Shown here: piece after piece, positions 1-10,327 of the stretch | Position numbering within the stretch: position 1 is the first letter of the stretch | Layout of the letters: the number at the start of each line of letters is the position of its first letter | DNA from: Caenorhabditis elegans | Taxonomy: Eukaryota; Nematoda; Chromadorea; Rhabditida; Rhabditidae | Assembly: GCF_000002985.6 (NCBI RefSeq) | Contig: NC_003281.10 | Location: 930,001-994,000, forward strand | Reading direction: 5' to 3' | Length of the DNA: 64,000 nucleotides | Notes under the pieces: generated by a model | Database searches by the model: none | What the model saw: the letters and a program-made list of their open reading frames with translations, nothing else | What the model was told of the DNA's origin: nothing | Program-made: the position numbers and the translations under genes

Positions 1-1030
1 ATTTTTTATTTGAGCTGCGATAAAATTCCCATAATGTTTAATTGAAATAGAGAAATGAATGAAGATCAATTCGGCAAATACCTGACCTTTGCATTTCCCG
101 TATTATGTTATTTCTTTTTAAACATACGTAAAATGTAACTTATGTGATTATTGTTTTCAAAAATGAAATACTGAGAAACGACCAAGTCAACGGTATAGGG
201 TATAGGGTAAGAGCAGGGTACATGACAAAGGGAAAGGTCGGATTATAATTGTATTTTTATATGGTAGGGTAGCGTGAAATAAAAGTAAGAAATAAATGCT
301 CATAAAAACTCATGAAAGGTCTAGTTGAATGTATTCCTACTATTGGAACATCAACAAGAACGAAAATATGTAATTCAAACTAGATTTGATAATCTACAAA
401 ACCACATGAAGACAGACATCTTTCTCACTGTCGATCACATTATGAATGAAAACACAAGTTACAACGGGAAAATAAGAATAAAAAGAAAATAAGAAGGAAA
501 GATAGATCAGCAGTGAGCAGTGCCGCCAACTGTTTTATGGAACCTCGTGAGTATTGGTTTGAGGAGACGAATGGATGCCACAGACACAAGACAATAAACA
601 CCGACTTACTGCTACCAAATGTTTGGAAACTTCTCTGAAAAGGAAAACAAGATAATTTTTTTGAAGTGAAACATAACAAAAAAATCCACTCACAGGTGGT
701 TCACCACCTATAAGAAATCATCAAGAAAGGAAACTTTCACCTTATTTGAATTGTATAAATAACAACAATATAGAAATTAATTTTAAAAAAGCGCGCAAAA
801 ATGTATATCTCGGTTTTGCAAATAAAAAAAAGAAAAAAATGTGTATTTGTATTCGTGACTTAGTAGGAAGTTAGTTTATATAAACCTATAAACTAAAGCT
901 GATTCAGCCAGCTTCTTGGTGCTTTGATGTGTAAAAAAAATTCGTGAACTTTTCGTGCACATTTCGTGAACTTTGAACTATGTTTCATGGCATTTTACTG
1001 AATTAAATGTGAGACAAAAACTGAAAAATG
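1..1030. other. intergenic, no gene recognised
   Basis: AT-rich sequence with several poly-A/T runs. The only long open frame, on the minus strand at 440-679, is low-complexity and hydrophobic. It has no splice context or recognisable motif, so I treat it as chance. Confidence 0.6.
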
Positions 1031-1105
1031 TTCGACGAAAAATAAAATGTTAGACGAAAATTAAAATAATAGACGAAAAAGAAAATGTTAGACAAAAAAT
1101 AAAAT
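1031..1105. repeat. short tandem repeat, about 19 bp unit
   Basis: Four or so imperfect copies of a unit built on GACGAAAAATAAAATGTTA sit immediately upstream of a different tandem repeat, the first of three unrelated arrays in a row. Confidence 0.7.
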
Positions 1106-1110
1106 GGTGG

Positions 1111-1245
1111 CGGCCAGAGTCACTTCTTATGGTGAACGGCCAGAGTCACTATATTTGGTGAACGGCCAGAGTCACTTCTTATGGTGAACGGCCAGAGTCA
1201 CTAATTTTGGTGAACGGCCAGAGTCACTAATTTTGGTGAGCGGCC
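1111..1245. repeat. tandem repeat, 26 bp unit
   Basis: Five copies of a 26-bp unit start at 1111 and share the core CGGCCAGAGTCACT. The centre varies (TCTTAT, ATATTT, AATTTT) and each ends GGTGAA or GGTGAG. A truncated sixth copy runs straight into the next array. Confidence 0.9.
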
Positions 1246-1719
1246 AGCAACAGAGAGTAAAATATAGTGGGAAGCCACAGAGAGTAAAATATAGTGGGAA
1301 GCCACAGAGAGTAAAATATAGTGAGAAGCCACAGAGAGTAAAATATAGTGGGAAGCCACAGAGAGTAAAATATAGTGGGAAGCCACAGAGAGTAAAATAT
1401 AGTGAGAAGCCACAGAGAGTAAAATATATTGGGAAGCCACAGAGAGTAAAATATAGTGGGAAGCCACAGAGAGTAAAATATAGTGGGAAGCCAGAGAGAG
1501 TAAAATATAGTGGGAAGCCAGAGAGAGTAAAATATAGTGGGAAGCTAGAGAGAGTTAAATATGGTGAGAAGCCACAGAGAGTAAAATATAGTGGGAAGCC
1601 AGAGAGAGTAAAATATGGTGAGAAGCCACAGAGAGTAAAATATAGTGGGAAGCCACAGAGATTAAAATATATAGTGGGAAGCCAGAGAGAGTAAAATATA
1701 GTGGGAAGCCACAGAGAGT
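1246..1719. repeat. tandem repeat, 27 bp unit, about 17 copies
   Basis: Near-perfect repetition of a 27-bp unit with core CACAGAGAGTAAAATATAG. Variants are AGAG for ACAG, GAGAAG for GGGAAG and one 2-bp insertion near 1670. Because 27 is a multiple of three, the array gives repetitive open frames on both strands. These have no independent support as genes. Confidence 0.95.
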
Positions 1720-1730
1720 TCGAGAAAGAA

Positions 1731-1838
1731 TTCGAGAAAATTCTGGAATGTTCTAGAAGCTTCTGAAAAATTCGAGAAAATTCTGGAATGTTCTAGAACC
1801 TTCTGGAAAATTCGAGAAAATTCGTGAAATTTCTGGAA
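1731..1838. promoter_or_regulatory. heat-shock-element array
   Basis: From 1731 the sequence alternates TTC and GAA every 5 bp without a phase slip: TTCgaGAAaaTTCtgGAAtgTTC and so on to GAA at 1836-1838. That is about 22 alternating pentamers; only the one at 1766-1768 (AAA) deviates. HSF trimers bind three inverted nGAAn pentamers, so this could hold several trimers. Whether it drives transcription here is inferred; no gene start is obvious within 1 kb. Confidence 0.85.
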
Positions 1839-1976
1839 TTGTTGTGGTGAGACCTATCGTGCTGAGACCCATTGTGGTGAGACCCATAAAAATTTGAGCG
1901 GGAAATTCAAAATTTATGAGAACATTTTTTTGAGGGAAATTCAAGTTTTCTGAAAAACTATTTTTGTTTTAGTTCC

Positions 1977-2030
1977 TTCTGGAAGTTTCAAGAACTGGAA
2001 AATTCGGGAAAATTCTGAAATGTTCTAGAA
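1977..2030. promoter_or_regulatory. second heat-shock-element cluster
   Basis: TTC and GAA triplets at 1977, 1982, 1987 and 1992 keep 5-bp phase. After a phase slip the pattern resumes at 2003, 2008, 2013, 2023 and 2028, with AAA at 2018. It is shorter and less perfect than the array at 1731-1838 and lies about 140 bp downstream of it. Confidence 0.7.
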
Positions 2031-2344
2031 CCCCTGTAGGACTTTTTCTTTGTTTTGCTACAGCAATGTTCAAAGAACTTAGTAATTAATTATTCAGACT
2101 TCTCCAGTTAAGAAAAGTTTTTAAGTTATTTAAAAAAAATATAGCTCTGTAAAATTTTTTCGAAAGCCTGATAATGACAATGTGTAAGAAAAACCAGAAA
2201 ATTCTAATTGTCTCTGTGAGTTTTCTGAATCGTATACCATGGAAAGTGAAAATGCGATTTCATCGATAAAGTGCCGACTTTATTTTGATGAGGCATTTGT
2301 GAATGATTAAAAGGGCATCTATGCGTTTTACATTTTAAACTCCG

Positions 2345-2383
2345 CCAGTCGTTGGCCGCGCCGGAGGCGCGGTCATCGGCTGG
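2345..2383. repeat. GC-rich palindrome (possible Helitron-type 3' end)
   Basis: CCGCGCC (2356-2362) and GGCGCGG (2366-2372) form a 7-bp stem with a 3-nt loop. Outer arms at 2345-2354 and 2374-2383 match at 8 of 10 positions. The palindrome ends in CTGG followed by T. A hairpin close to CTRR before a T is the known form of Helitron 3' ends, but no 5' end was found, so this reading is tentative. Confidence 0.45.
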
Positions 2384-3030
2384 TTTATTATAATTTTAGT
2401 TATGAAATTTTGCAACATCAAAGGTGGAATTTTCATTCATTTTGGATAATAATTGCTTGTCTGAACAATCTTGTTAGATAGAAAAAAAGTTTCTAAAACT
2501 GTATAATAAAAACAGTCCATAGCTAAATTGTATTCGACATCAACTGACTTCCACAAACAGCCCCACTATGTCGATACAACTGATTCGATTCAAATTACAA
2601 CAGTTTCGGGTTCAATTTGAATTTTCATTCATGTTTTTACTCTAAGAATATATATTCATGCATTTTTAGCTGAAATCAATCTATGTGACCAGGGGTATGC
2701 GACTCTGTATGCCTAATTGGCACAAGACCATTCATTCAGACACGTCATCGGTTGTAAACTCTTCCTCATCGTCACCCCAATGTACCAAGTTATGAGAACC
2801 ATTTCCAGAATTGCCCGTTTATCCTTCATTTATAACTGGAAGACAACTATTGAATGTTTAAAACTACTTATATGGTGCAAAAAGACAAAATATCGTAGTA
2901 AAACATTTCAAAGACAGTTTGAAAATAAATTTTCGATTGGAAATTGATATAGTGCTTGGTTTTCTGTAATAAAATGTTAACTAAAAAATTCTTCGAAGTC
3001 TAAAAATATAATTTCGTGAACTCTCTTGAT
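2384..3030. repeat. duplicated intergenic segment, copy 1 of 3
   Basis: This stretch recurs with high similarity at about 13777-14310 and in shorter, more diverged form at about 16590-16950. All three lie among the minus-strand F-box genes, so they look like flanking DNA carried along by gene duplication. The open frame at 2717-2947 is not preserved as a recognisable protein. Confidence 0.75.
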
Positions 3031-3584
3031 TTTATGGTATAATATCTAATTTTGGAAGCTTTGTAAAACATTATTTTCATGGATTTTACTTTCTTTGATG
3101 AATTTTTTCTACAAAAAAGTTTATTTCAGTTTCACTTTTTTGTATTGGTACATCATCAATTTTTATCAATTCTGTGTATTTCTTACACTTTTTAATGAAA
3201 CGACAAACTCTCGTTTAAACTATCACACAAACAAACCAAATTGTCATGGAAAAAGCTTATGAGACAAGCTGAATTCTGAAAAGTCTTCATGGGGTTAGGG
3301 AACACTCATTTTAATAGTTCTGGAATTTCAATAGGTTCAATCCGAAAATTTATGATTGAAACACTGGAGACAGACTGAATTCTGAAAATCCTGGTAATAC
3401 GTACTAAACTAGGAAAGCCAATTTCTTTGAAATGTTTTTATTCATAAAAATGGTACCAATAAGTATGAATAGAATGGGATTTATTTATTTCCAAAAAAAA
3501 TAGTAAAATGAAAAACAAAACAAAATCTCGGAAAAGAACCACTTTTTCAGACTTTTTTACTTACAATCAAACTAATAGGGATTT

Positions 3585-6067
3585 TCACAATCTTTTCACA
3601 TTCAATTTAAAATGGTTTTTATTCAGATACTGCAAATCTTCAAGAAAAATACCGAATTTGTCGTTACCATTTGAATATTCGATATTAAATTCATTGCCAT
3701 AGTCCGATTTAAATACTTTTGCAATTTCCATCGGATTTATTTTTGAACTGACAAAATATATCGTGCAACTTTGGAATGTACTTCTTCTCAAAAGATCCTG
3801 CAAAAAAGATAATTAAATGAAAAACAAGGTTGTCTTACATCTCTTATTTGTATCGCGGTATGTGCTGAAAATTCGTCCAATTTGTAAATATAAAAGCATT
3901 TGAAATGGAAAAAATGGACAATGGCATTCGTACACTCAACTCTACGACTATTAATGCTAAATTCTTCAGCATTTTTCCAATGCTCCAAATGGATTATTCT
4001 TTCGAATTGGTCAATTGACTTTATCCCATCTAATTCAATACTTTTGAGCACTTTAGCATCAAACCATGAAAGAATCGTAAGGACTTCATCAAATGAAAAG
4101 TAACTAAGTTCTATTTGCTGCACGTGAATACATTTTTCGGCTTTGAAAATCTTAATGAAAGTTGTAACAATGTCGCATCTGTTTTCCGTAAAGTTCCGAA
4201 TTGCAATTTTCCGTGCGTGCTTCGATAATATCTTAAAATCCTTGGCCGCTTTTTCCACAAAGTTTTCTCCGTCAATCAACTTTGTCTGTTCATTGTGGAT
4301 CACATTCGAACTCGAACTGTCATTTTCTGCTGTATTATATATGATTTCAGTTCCACTCCATATTTCGACTTCATCTTTCCTCAAGTACAAATAGATGTAG
4401 TCAAAACGTAATCCAATTTTATCGACAGCAGTTCTCAAACTGCGACAGACTTTTCTCGCTCTCAGTCTGTAATATCAGGTTGTCCCATAAGTTTTTGTAC
4501 TATTTTTTTTTTGAAAAAAATTTATTTCTCTCAAGCGACAAGTAGTACTATTCACACAAGTATTCACCATTAGTGTCCACCACTTGTTGCCATTTACTAG
4601 GTAACATCATGATGCCACGGGAGAAGAAATCCGGCGAACGCGATGAGAAGAAAGTGGAGAGTTCAGTTTTGAGATGCTCTTCGTCGTCGAATTGCTTGTC
4701 GCGCATGTAGTCACTGAGAGACAAGAACAAATGGTAGTCGGTTGGTGCGAGATCTGGAGAATATGGTGGATGCGGTAAAACAGTCCAACCAAGATCTTGC
4801 AGCTTTTGGAAAGTCTTCTTGGCGACATGAGGCCTAGCATTATCGTGAAGAAAATATAGTTTTTCATATTTTCCGTTGGTCTTTTCTGCAACTCGGTCCA
4901 ATTGGGCACAATAGTAATCAGCAGTGATAGTTTTATTAGTTGGCAACAATTCCCAGTGCACGGGTCCTTGAACACCCCACCAGACACAGATCATAATCTT
5001 TTTTGGGTGAAGATCAGGCTTTGGCGTCGGTATTCCTTTCTCACCGATCGGAAGCCATTGACGTTTTCTGGAATGGTTAACATAGAGCACCCACTTCTCA
5101 TCTCCAGTAACCAGATTGTTCAGCCAATCGAACTTTCGACGAAAAGTTAGAAGTTGAGTACAAACGTTGACCCGAGTGAGCTTCTGTGATGCCGAAAGTT
5201 CATGAGGCACCCAAATTCCAAGTTTTGAAGTAAAACCAAGGCGACCCAAGTGACGTGCAATTGTGCTATGACAACACTCAAGCTTCTCTTCCATTTCACG
5301 AAGACTAAGACGAGGCTCTTCCTCCACCAGCTTCACTAGGTCTTCTTCATTTAACTCTACCGGTCGCCCAGAACGTTCTATTTCTTCGAGACTGAAGTCG
5401 CCGTTCTTGAACTTTTGAAACCAACTCTTTGCTGTATTATAAGAGAGTGCTCCCTCACCTATCGCACCGCATATGTTTCGTTCCGCTTCCATTGCTGAAT
5501 GACCAAGACGAAATTCATAAAGAAGAAGCAATCTAACGTCTCGACGTTCAAGTTTGATGATTGTCATCGTGGCAAAGTAGAAATGGATGAAATGAATCTT
5601 TTCTGAAAGGGGACGACCCGACCTTGACACGACCTACGATGAAAAAATTTTAAAACTTTCTAGAAGTTTTGGAAAAATATTTGAAAAAAAGTACAAAAAC
5701 TTATGGGACAACCTGATAAATAAATCTTATTTGAGTGTGGCTATGAAGTTACTTTTTAGAAAATCTCCTCTATTGATATTTTAGCTTGGAATGCAAAACA
5801 AGCCTTTTTTGAAATCGGAATGAATAGAATTGTGCCAAAGAACAAATATTTCTTAAATTCTGCGCAGCACATTTAATGTTTAATTGTACTTTTACAAAGG
5901 AAATACGACACTTTGAATGGTTCTAATTTTGGAACACTCGGAAAAATAACTAACCGATCCATGGTCTCCATCTTTTCCAAAACTAGATTAGCGATATTTA
6001 AAGGCATATTGAGAAAAGTTGGCAATACCAGATTTTTCTGATGTGTCTTCGGCGCGATATCGGTCAT
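3585..6067 (-). CDS. F-box/FTH (fbxa-type) protein, intact, mariner in intron 1
   Basis: Exons are 6067-5955, 4466-3839 and 3797-3585, giving 317 residues. Exon 1 encodes the F-box (about residues 13-37), which in this family binds the SKP1-like subunit of SCF ubiquitin ligases. Exons 2 and 3 encode the FTH (DUF38) domain that probably recognises the substrate, including the hallmark LEHWKNAEEF and, in exon 3, LLRRSTFQSC then PMEIAKVF. The start was chosen because a TTTTTCAG acceptor (likely SL trans-splice site) lies 12 bp upstream and paralogues start at the same place. Intron 1 is 1488 bp because a mariner sits in it, ending 8 bp from the acceptor. The substrate is unknown. Confidence 0.85.
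4475..5716 (-). mobile_element. complete mariner element with 27-bp TIRs
   Basis: Perfect 27-bp terminal inverted repeats starting TCAGGTTGTCCCATAAG lie at 4475-4501 and 5690-5716. They are flanked by TA on both sides (4473-4474 and 5717-5718), the expected target duplication. The element is 1242 bp and carries an uninterrupted transposase. It lies in the same orientation as the host F-box gene, inside its first intron. Confidence 0.95.
4548..5567 (-). CDS. mariner transposase, intact DD34D
   Basis: An uninterrupted reading frame starts at the Met at 5567, giving 339 residues, the usual size for mariner. The frame also extends upstream to 5630, which would add 21 residues. An N-terminal helix-turn-helix region (around SYNTAKSWFQKF, with the linker RSGRP) should bind the inverted repeats. 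The catalytic core has TGDEKW, LHDNARPH and SPDLAPTDYHLF. In numbering from the upstream Met, D177, D263 and D298 match the DD34D spacing exactly (34 residues between the last two). It cuts and pastes the element at TA sites. With intact TIRs the element may be autonomous, although activity cannot be judged from sequence. Confidence 0.95.
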   Translation of the reverse strand: MTIIKLERRDVRLLLLYEFRLGHSAMEAERNICGAIGEGALSYNTAKSWFQKFKNGDFSLEEIERSGRPVELNEEDLVKLVEEEPRLSLREMEEKLECCHSTIARHLGRLGFTSKLGIWVPHELSASQKLTRVNVCTQLLTFRRKFDWLNNLVTGDEKWVLYVNHSRKRQWLPIGEKGIPTPKPDLHPKKIMICVWWGVQGPVHWELLPTNKTITADYYCAQLDRVAEKTNGKYEKLYFLHDNARPHVAKKTFQKLQDLGWTVLPHPPYSPDLAPTDYHLFLSLSDYMRDKQFDDEEHLKTELSTFFSSRSPDFFSRGIMMLPSKWQQVVDTNGEYLCE

Positions 6068-6273
6068 TTTAGAAAGTTCCTGAAAAACTAAAAATTTGGT
6101 CAGATATGTTTGAAGATTGGAAAATTGAATCAAGAAATTAAGAAATTCAAGTTAACAAGAAAAAATATTGAAAATGAAATGAAAACCAAGTCAAATTGTG
6201 ATGCGGCTGTCATTTACAGGAATAAAAAAGTGTTTCGAAAGAAATTTGACTGGTTGTGACAGTTTGAAATACT

Positions 6274-6338
6274 TTATCAGTTTAACTTTCTTTCTCTATG
6301 TCTCTCTCTTTTTCTCTCTAATACTTTTTCTTATCAGT
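6274..6338 (-). promoter_or_regulatory. paired GATA sites upstream of F-box gene 3585-6067
   Basis: Two ACTGATAA sites (read on the minus strand) lie at 6274-6281 and 6331-6338, about 210 and 265 bp upstream of the start codon. ACTGATAA is the preferred site of the intestinal GATA factor ELT-2. The same pair with the same spacing recurs near several paralogues. Confidence 0.6.
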
Positions 6339-6379
6339 TTTCCGCTGACATGTGGTTTTTGAGTCAATGAATTTAATTT

Positions 6380-7230
6380 ATAACTTTTCCCAGGTAGAGT
6401 AGCGCAATAGGCAAAATGTTAAAAAAAAAGGTGCCAAAATGACAATGATCTACTCTCGAAATTTATCAATCTATCATTGGACTTTTTTGCTCCACAGAGG
6501 CTGGCGGAGTTTACAAGTGTACGACGTGGTTCAACTTTCATTTAAATCTGTATAAATGGGACATAAATGAATATTTCGAATGCTAAATGCAAAAAGAATC
6601 AGCAAAAAAGCTCACAGCCCCGTCCTTCTCTGCCGAAAAACGCCGTTTCAGGATCGATTGCTGAATTTTGGCAGTATGGGTAGTTAACGAGCCGTTAAAG
6701 AGATGCTCTGACTGTAATCTCAAAAAAAAAAAACTTTAGATATATGTTTTTTTAATTAATCAATAATTAACCAAGTATGACAGAATCCAAATAATCAGAT
6801 CATCAGAATGAATACTGGTAAAATAGATTTAAAAACATATGAGTTTTTTGAGCATCATGAGGCCCACACTCGTTCTAAAAAGAAATATTTCTGGCGCGCA
6901 GGAAAAACTAAACTTAGGAGACACTATTTTGTTAACAAAACGCTACCTACTATGAAGCAACACTGATCTGATCTTATTCTTAATTTGTCCTTTTTCCTTC
7001 CACGTCTTGATCTCTCCTTTGAATATTCTTGATTTGATTTTACTCTTGATGACGTTTTTTTTCTCTATTGTGTTTTGTCTGTATTTTTTCTATCTGAAAA
7101 TCCTGGTAAGATGGACCAAAAGAGAAAATTTTTTGAAGTGTTTTTAAATTTATTAATCAAAAAAAACTTAGAAATACCAAAACTTGCCAGAATATGAAAA
7201 TGTGTTTAAGCTTCTTCACTTTCGATCAAT
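6380..7230. other. intergenic, no gene recognised
   Basis: AT-rich DNA between two minus-strand F-box copies. It contains the motif CTGGCGGAGTTTA at about 6501, the reverse complement of a motif beside the palindrome at 2345, and a GCTCTGACT..AATCTC stretch near 6701 that recurs near 9654. I see no coding sequence. Confidence 0.5.
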
Positions 7231-7310
7231 ATTTAAAAAATTTTCACAATCTTTTCAATTTAAAATAGATCACATTAGTTCGAATTAAATGGAAAACAAG
7301 ATTATCTTAC

Positions 7311-7974
7311 ATCTCTTATTTGTATCGCGGTTTGTTCTGGAAATTCGTCAACCTGGTGAATATTGAAACATTTGAAATGGAAAAAATATACAATCATTGT
7401 ACTGGCAATCGTACACTTAAGACTATTAATTCTAAATACTTCTGCATTCCCTCATTAATCCAAATGGATTATTCTTTTGAATTGGTCAATTGACTTCACC
7501 CATTCCAATTTAATAGTTTTGAGTTCTTTAGCATTAAAACGTGGAAGATTCGTAAGAACATCATCAAGAGATAAGTTCCATAATTTTACATCCTTCACGA
7601 GAATACATGTTTCGAATTTCAAAAACTCATTCAAAGTTGTAACAATGTTGTCATCATTTGAATTGAAAATTTCAATTTTCTGTGCGTGCTTCGATACTAT
7701 TTTAAAATCCTTGCCCGCTCTTTCCACAAAGTTTTCTCCATCGATTAACTTTTCATGTCCATTGTGAATCATGTTCGTACTGCCATTTGCTGCTTCAGTA
7801 TATCTGATGTATTCGTATTGAGACATAAATACATCTTCAATCTCTTCAACGTCAATTCCATTCCAACATATATTGACTACATCTTTCCCCAAGATCAAAC
7901 CGATGCAACCAAAATGTATTCCAAATTTGTCGACAGCAGTTCTCAAACTGCGACAGACTTTTCTCGCTCTCAGT
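7311..7974 (-). pseudogene. F-box/FTH pseudogene (exon 2 only)
   Basis: The FTH-encoding exon 2 is bounded by a good acceptor (at 7974) and donor (at 7311). Where intact copies read HLEQWKNAE, two adjacent codons have become TAA and TGA (7452-7457); the frame then continues normally to IQIRD. Exon 3 has been almost entirely deleted: only its last few codons survive near 7235-7270, joined directly to intron sequence. No F-box exon is found upstream. The exon also carries an extra acidic stretch (around VEEIEDVF) that its paralogues lack. Confidence 0.85.
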
Positions 7975-8384
7975 CTGTAACAAATACATGTTCATTTCAG
8001 AGTAGCAATGATGTTACTTTTGGAAAATTTCCTCTATTGGTGTCTTATGCAATACGAGCATTTTTTGAAAACGGATTACCTAAATATAATTATGCCAAAG
8101 ATTAATTATTTTTTTCAAAATTTATTTAAAATCTGCCCATCAAAACTGGGAGAGGGGAATTAAGAAGATGACTTTCAGCAATACAATACAAAAATATTGA
8201 AAATCATTGTGGCCTGGGATTTTTTAGTCCACGGCCACCCGGTTTGTTTCCCGATCGATGCACCTTTTTTTTATTTGAGTCACAAGTAGGAGACAATAAG
8301 AAAGGGGGAAAATATAACAGAGTGGAGAATAAGAAAAGGATGAAACAATGTTGGAAGATAGCTTGGGGTTTGACGATAAAATGT

Positions 8385-8404
8385 GCCCGTCCTTGCGGAC
8401 GGGC
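8385..8404. repeat. strong hairpin GCCCGTCC/GGACGGGC
   Basis: An 8-bp perfect stem with a TTGC loop lies within a GC-rich patch (about 8380-8530). The patch stands out from its AT-rich surroundings and resembles a dispersed repeat more than a gene. A poly-T run does not follow. Confidence 0.6.
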
Positions 8405-8641
8405 TTCTTTTATACTCCTGCCCCCGGAGCCCGAGGATCTGTGAGTTGCCAAAAGCTGCGGCCGACGCCTCGCGGGTCTGTGCGCAAAAGTCTTGTGGCC
8501 ACACGTGGCGTCAGGCTGTCTCATTACAGTTTGATCTACAAAAAATGCGGGAATATTTTTCCAAAAAATTGTGACGTCAGCAAGTTCTTAGCCATAGGCA
8601 CTTACTAGCCATAAACTTTGCCAAATTCAAATCAATTTCAG

Positions 8642-9437
8642 ACTCGTCACCCGAAAAGTGTGCCAAAGCCTCAGAACCGCAGTTGATCGCACTGAAATTC
8701 GAATACACTGCTGCTACTGCTGCAGAAAATGAAAGTACAACTATATCATGCAATGGACAATATAAGACCATCAACGGAGAAAACTATAGGAAAATCGCTT
8801 TTCAGGACCTGGAAACCGTACTAAAACATGCTTCACGGCTCCGCTTATGCCTAGTTGGAGCTCGCCGCATGGTCACCTCTTTTATAAACGCTTTGAAAGC
8901 CAAAAAGTGCGTTCACGTGAAGAAATTAGAGCTTGTGTATTGCTCAGCCACAGAGATTCTCGGAATTTTGCCGTGGCTTGATGTTCAAGTTCTCGAGCAG
9001 ATTCAGTTGTCGGATACTGAAATAAGCAATCAACTTGAGAGGTTTGCTCATCTGGAGCAATGGAAAAATGCAAAAATATTCAAACTATCCGAGTCTCTGT
9101 TTTCCTGCAAACGAATTGAATATCTGTTTCACTTCGAACAGTTTTCCATCAAAGTTTCCGATTTTCCAATAGAAATTGCAATTAAAATTCGAGATGTAAG
9201 TTTTAACTCTGTGTGTTTTTTCTATCTAAATCTGTAAAATTTCAGGATCTCTTGACAAGAAGTAAATTCCAGAAATGCAAGATCACATTTAAAGGATCAA
9301 AGTCAGATCCGGTTGAGCTTGCAAAAATGTTTCAGTATGCTGGTTATAAAGAGTTTTCCATAGAATTTCGAAATTATTCAAATGTTCCCCAGGAATGGGG
9401 GCTTTTTATCGAGAGATTGAAAAATTGTGAAGCTTGA
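8642..9437 (+). pseudogene. F-box/FTH gene fragment, frameshifted
   Basis: Exon 2 (8642-9195) begins after a TTTCAG acceptor and reads RKVCQSLRTAVD. It then loses about 25 codons and changes frame near 8685; from there the FTH domain runs cleanly to IKIRD. Exon 3 (9246-9437) is intact, with LLTRSKFQKC and PVELAKMF. No F-box exon is visible in the 500 bp upstream. The deletion removes the strand region that follows the conserved RTAVD motif, so I call this a pseudogene, though an alternative upstream exon could restore frame. Confidence 0.75.
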
Positions 9438-9439
9438 TT

Positions 9440-10018
9440 ATAATTATTTTTTAGGTATCGGGATAAATATTTAAAAAAAAATTTCATTTTGATATTTTTT
9501 ATTGAATAGCTGATACAATAACTATCATCGAAATCCCGGAAATTCCGTGAAAACTGCTGGGAACTTGAAAACCCCAAGAATGCTTAACAAGTCATCAACA
9601 GATCCCCCAGTCCCTGTTCCTGCAAAAGTTTCTGTAAAAAGTCTGTAGAAGGGTGCTCTGACTACAATCTCAAAAAAATAACCTAGCTGAAACCCTTTTG
9701 CACGCAATTTTAAAAATCTCTAGAACTTAAATCTCAACAGTTTTAATTTTTCTAAATAAGCTTTTTCAAAAGTTTTATAATTAAATTCTTTGAACTCTTT
9801 TTGATTTTGCTCACGTGCTCTCATTCTACTATCTCTCGATAAGCACGATAACCATCAAGGACACTAAAAAATGACTGTGTGCAACTTTTTAGCATTCCAA
9901 TTCTACTCCCGTCCGAATTTTACTCAAAACTAACAACATGAACAAGAATTTCGTTTATTAATTTAAGAACGAAAATTTATTAAAAAATAAACAAAATATT
10001 TTTCGGGATATCCCGGAA
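9440..10018. other. intergenic, no gene recognised
   Basis: AT-rich spacer with a short less-biased patch (about 9530-9660) that has no recognisable protein in any frame. Confidence 0.5.
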
Positions 10019-10327
10019 TCAAACTGAAAGGGGTTTTAACAATCTTTCCACCTCGAGTAAGAAATAGATTTTTTTATGTACAGGTAAATGTCGAAACGAA
10101 ATATTGAATTTATCGTTATCATTTGAAAATTCAATCTCATATTCATTGCTGCCGGTATAGTCTGGCTTGAATACTTTTGCAATTTCAATCGGATTTGTCT
10201 TTGTCTTTGATTTTTCAAAATAAATCAAGCAGCTTTGAAATGTACTCCTTCTCAAAAGATCCTGCAAAAAAAGAAAATGAACTGAAAAACAATATTTATT
10301 ATCTTACATCTCTTAATTGTATCGCGG
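10019..10327 (-). pseudogene. F-box/FTH remnant: exon 3 fused to a promoter region
   Basis: A complete FTH exon 3 (10261-10019, with LLRRSTFQSC and PIEIAKVF) is preceded by a normal intron and the last few codons of exon 2 (IQLRD). At about 10327 the sequence jumps to the 5'-flank type found upstream of intact copies. One deletion therefore removed exon 1 and nearly all of exon 2. Confidence 0.85.

Noticed and set aside
1201-1694. Long repetitive open frames on both strands (up to 153 codons)
   Set aside because: They are produced by the 27-bp tandem repeat, whose length is a multiple of three; there are no splice sites, no signal sequence and no non-repetitive coding part.
1246-1719. CRISPR-like array
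   Set aside because: The repeats are directly contiguous without unique spacers and the sequence is clearly eukaryotic.
2717-2947. 76-codon plus-strand frame
   Set aside because: It lies in a duplicated intergenic segment; the sister copies near 14000 and 16900 do not conserve it as a protein with recognisable features.
8204-8524. Proline/arginine-rich frames on both strands
   Set aside because: They lie in a GC-rich dispersed repeat with hairpins; open frames there are expected by composition.
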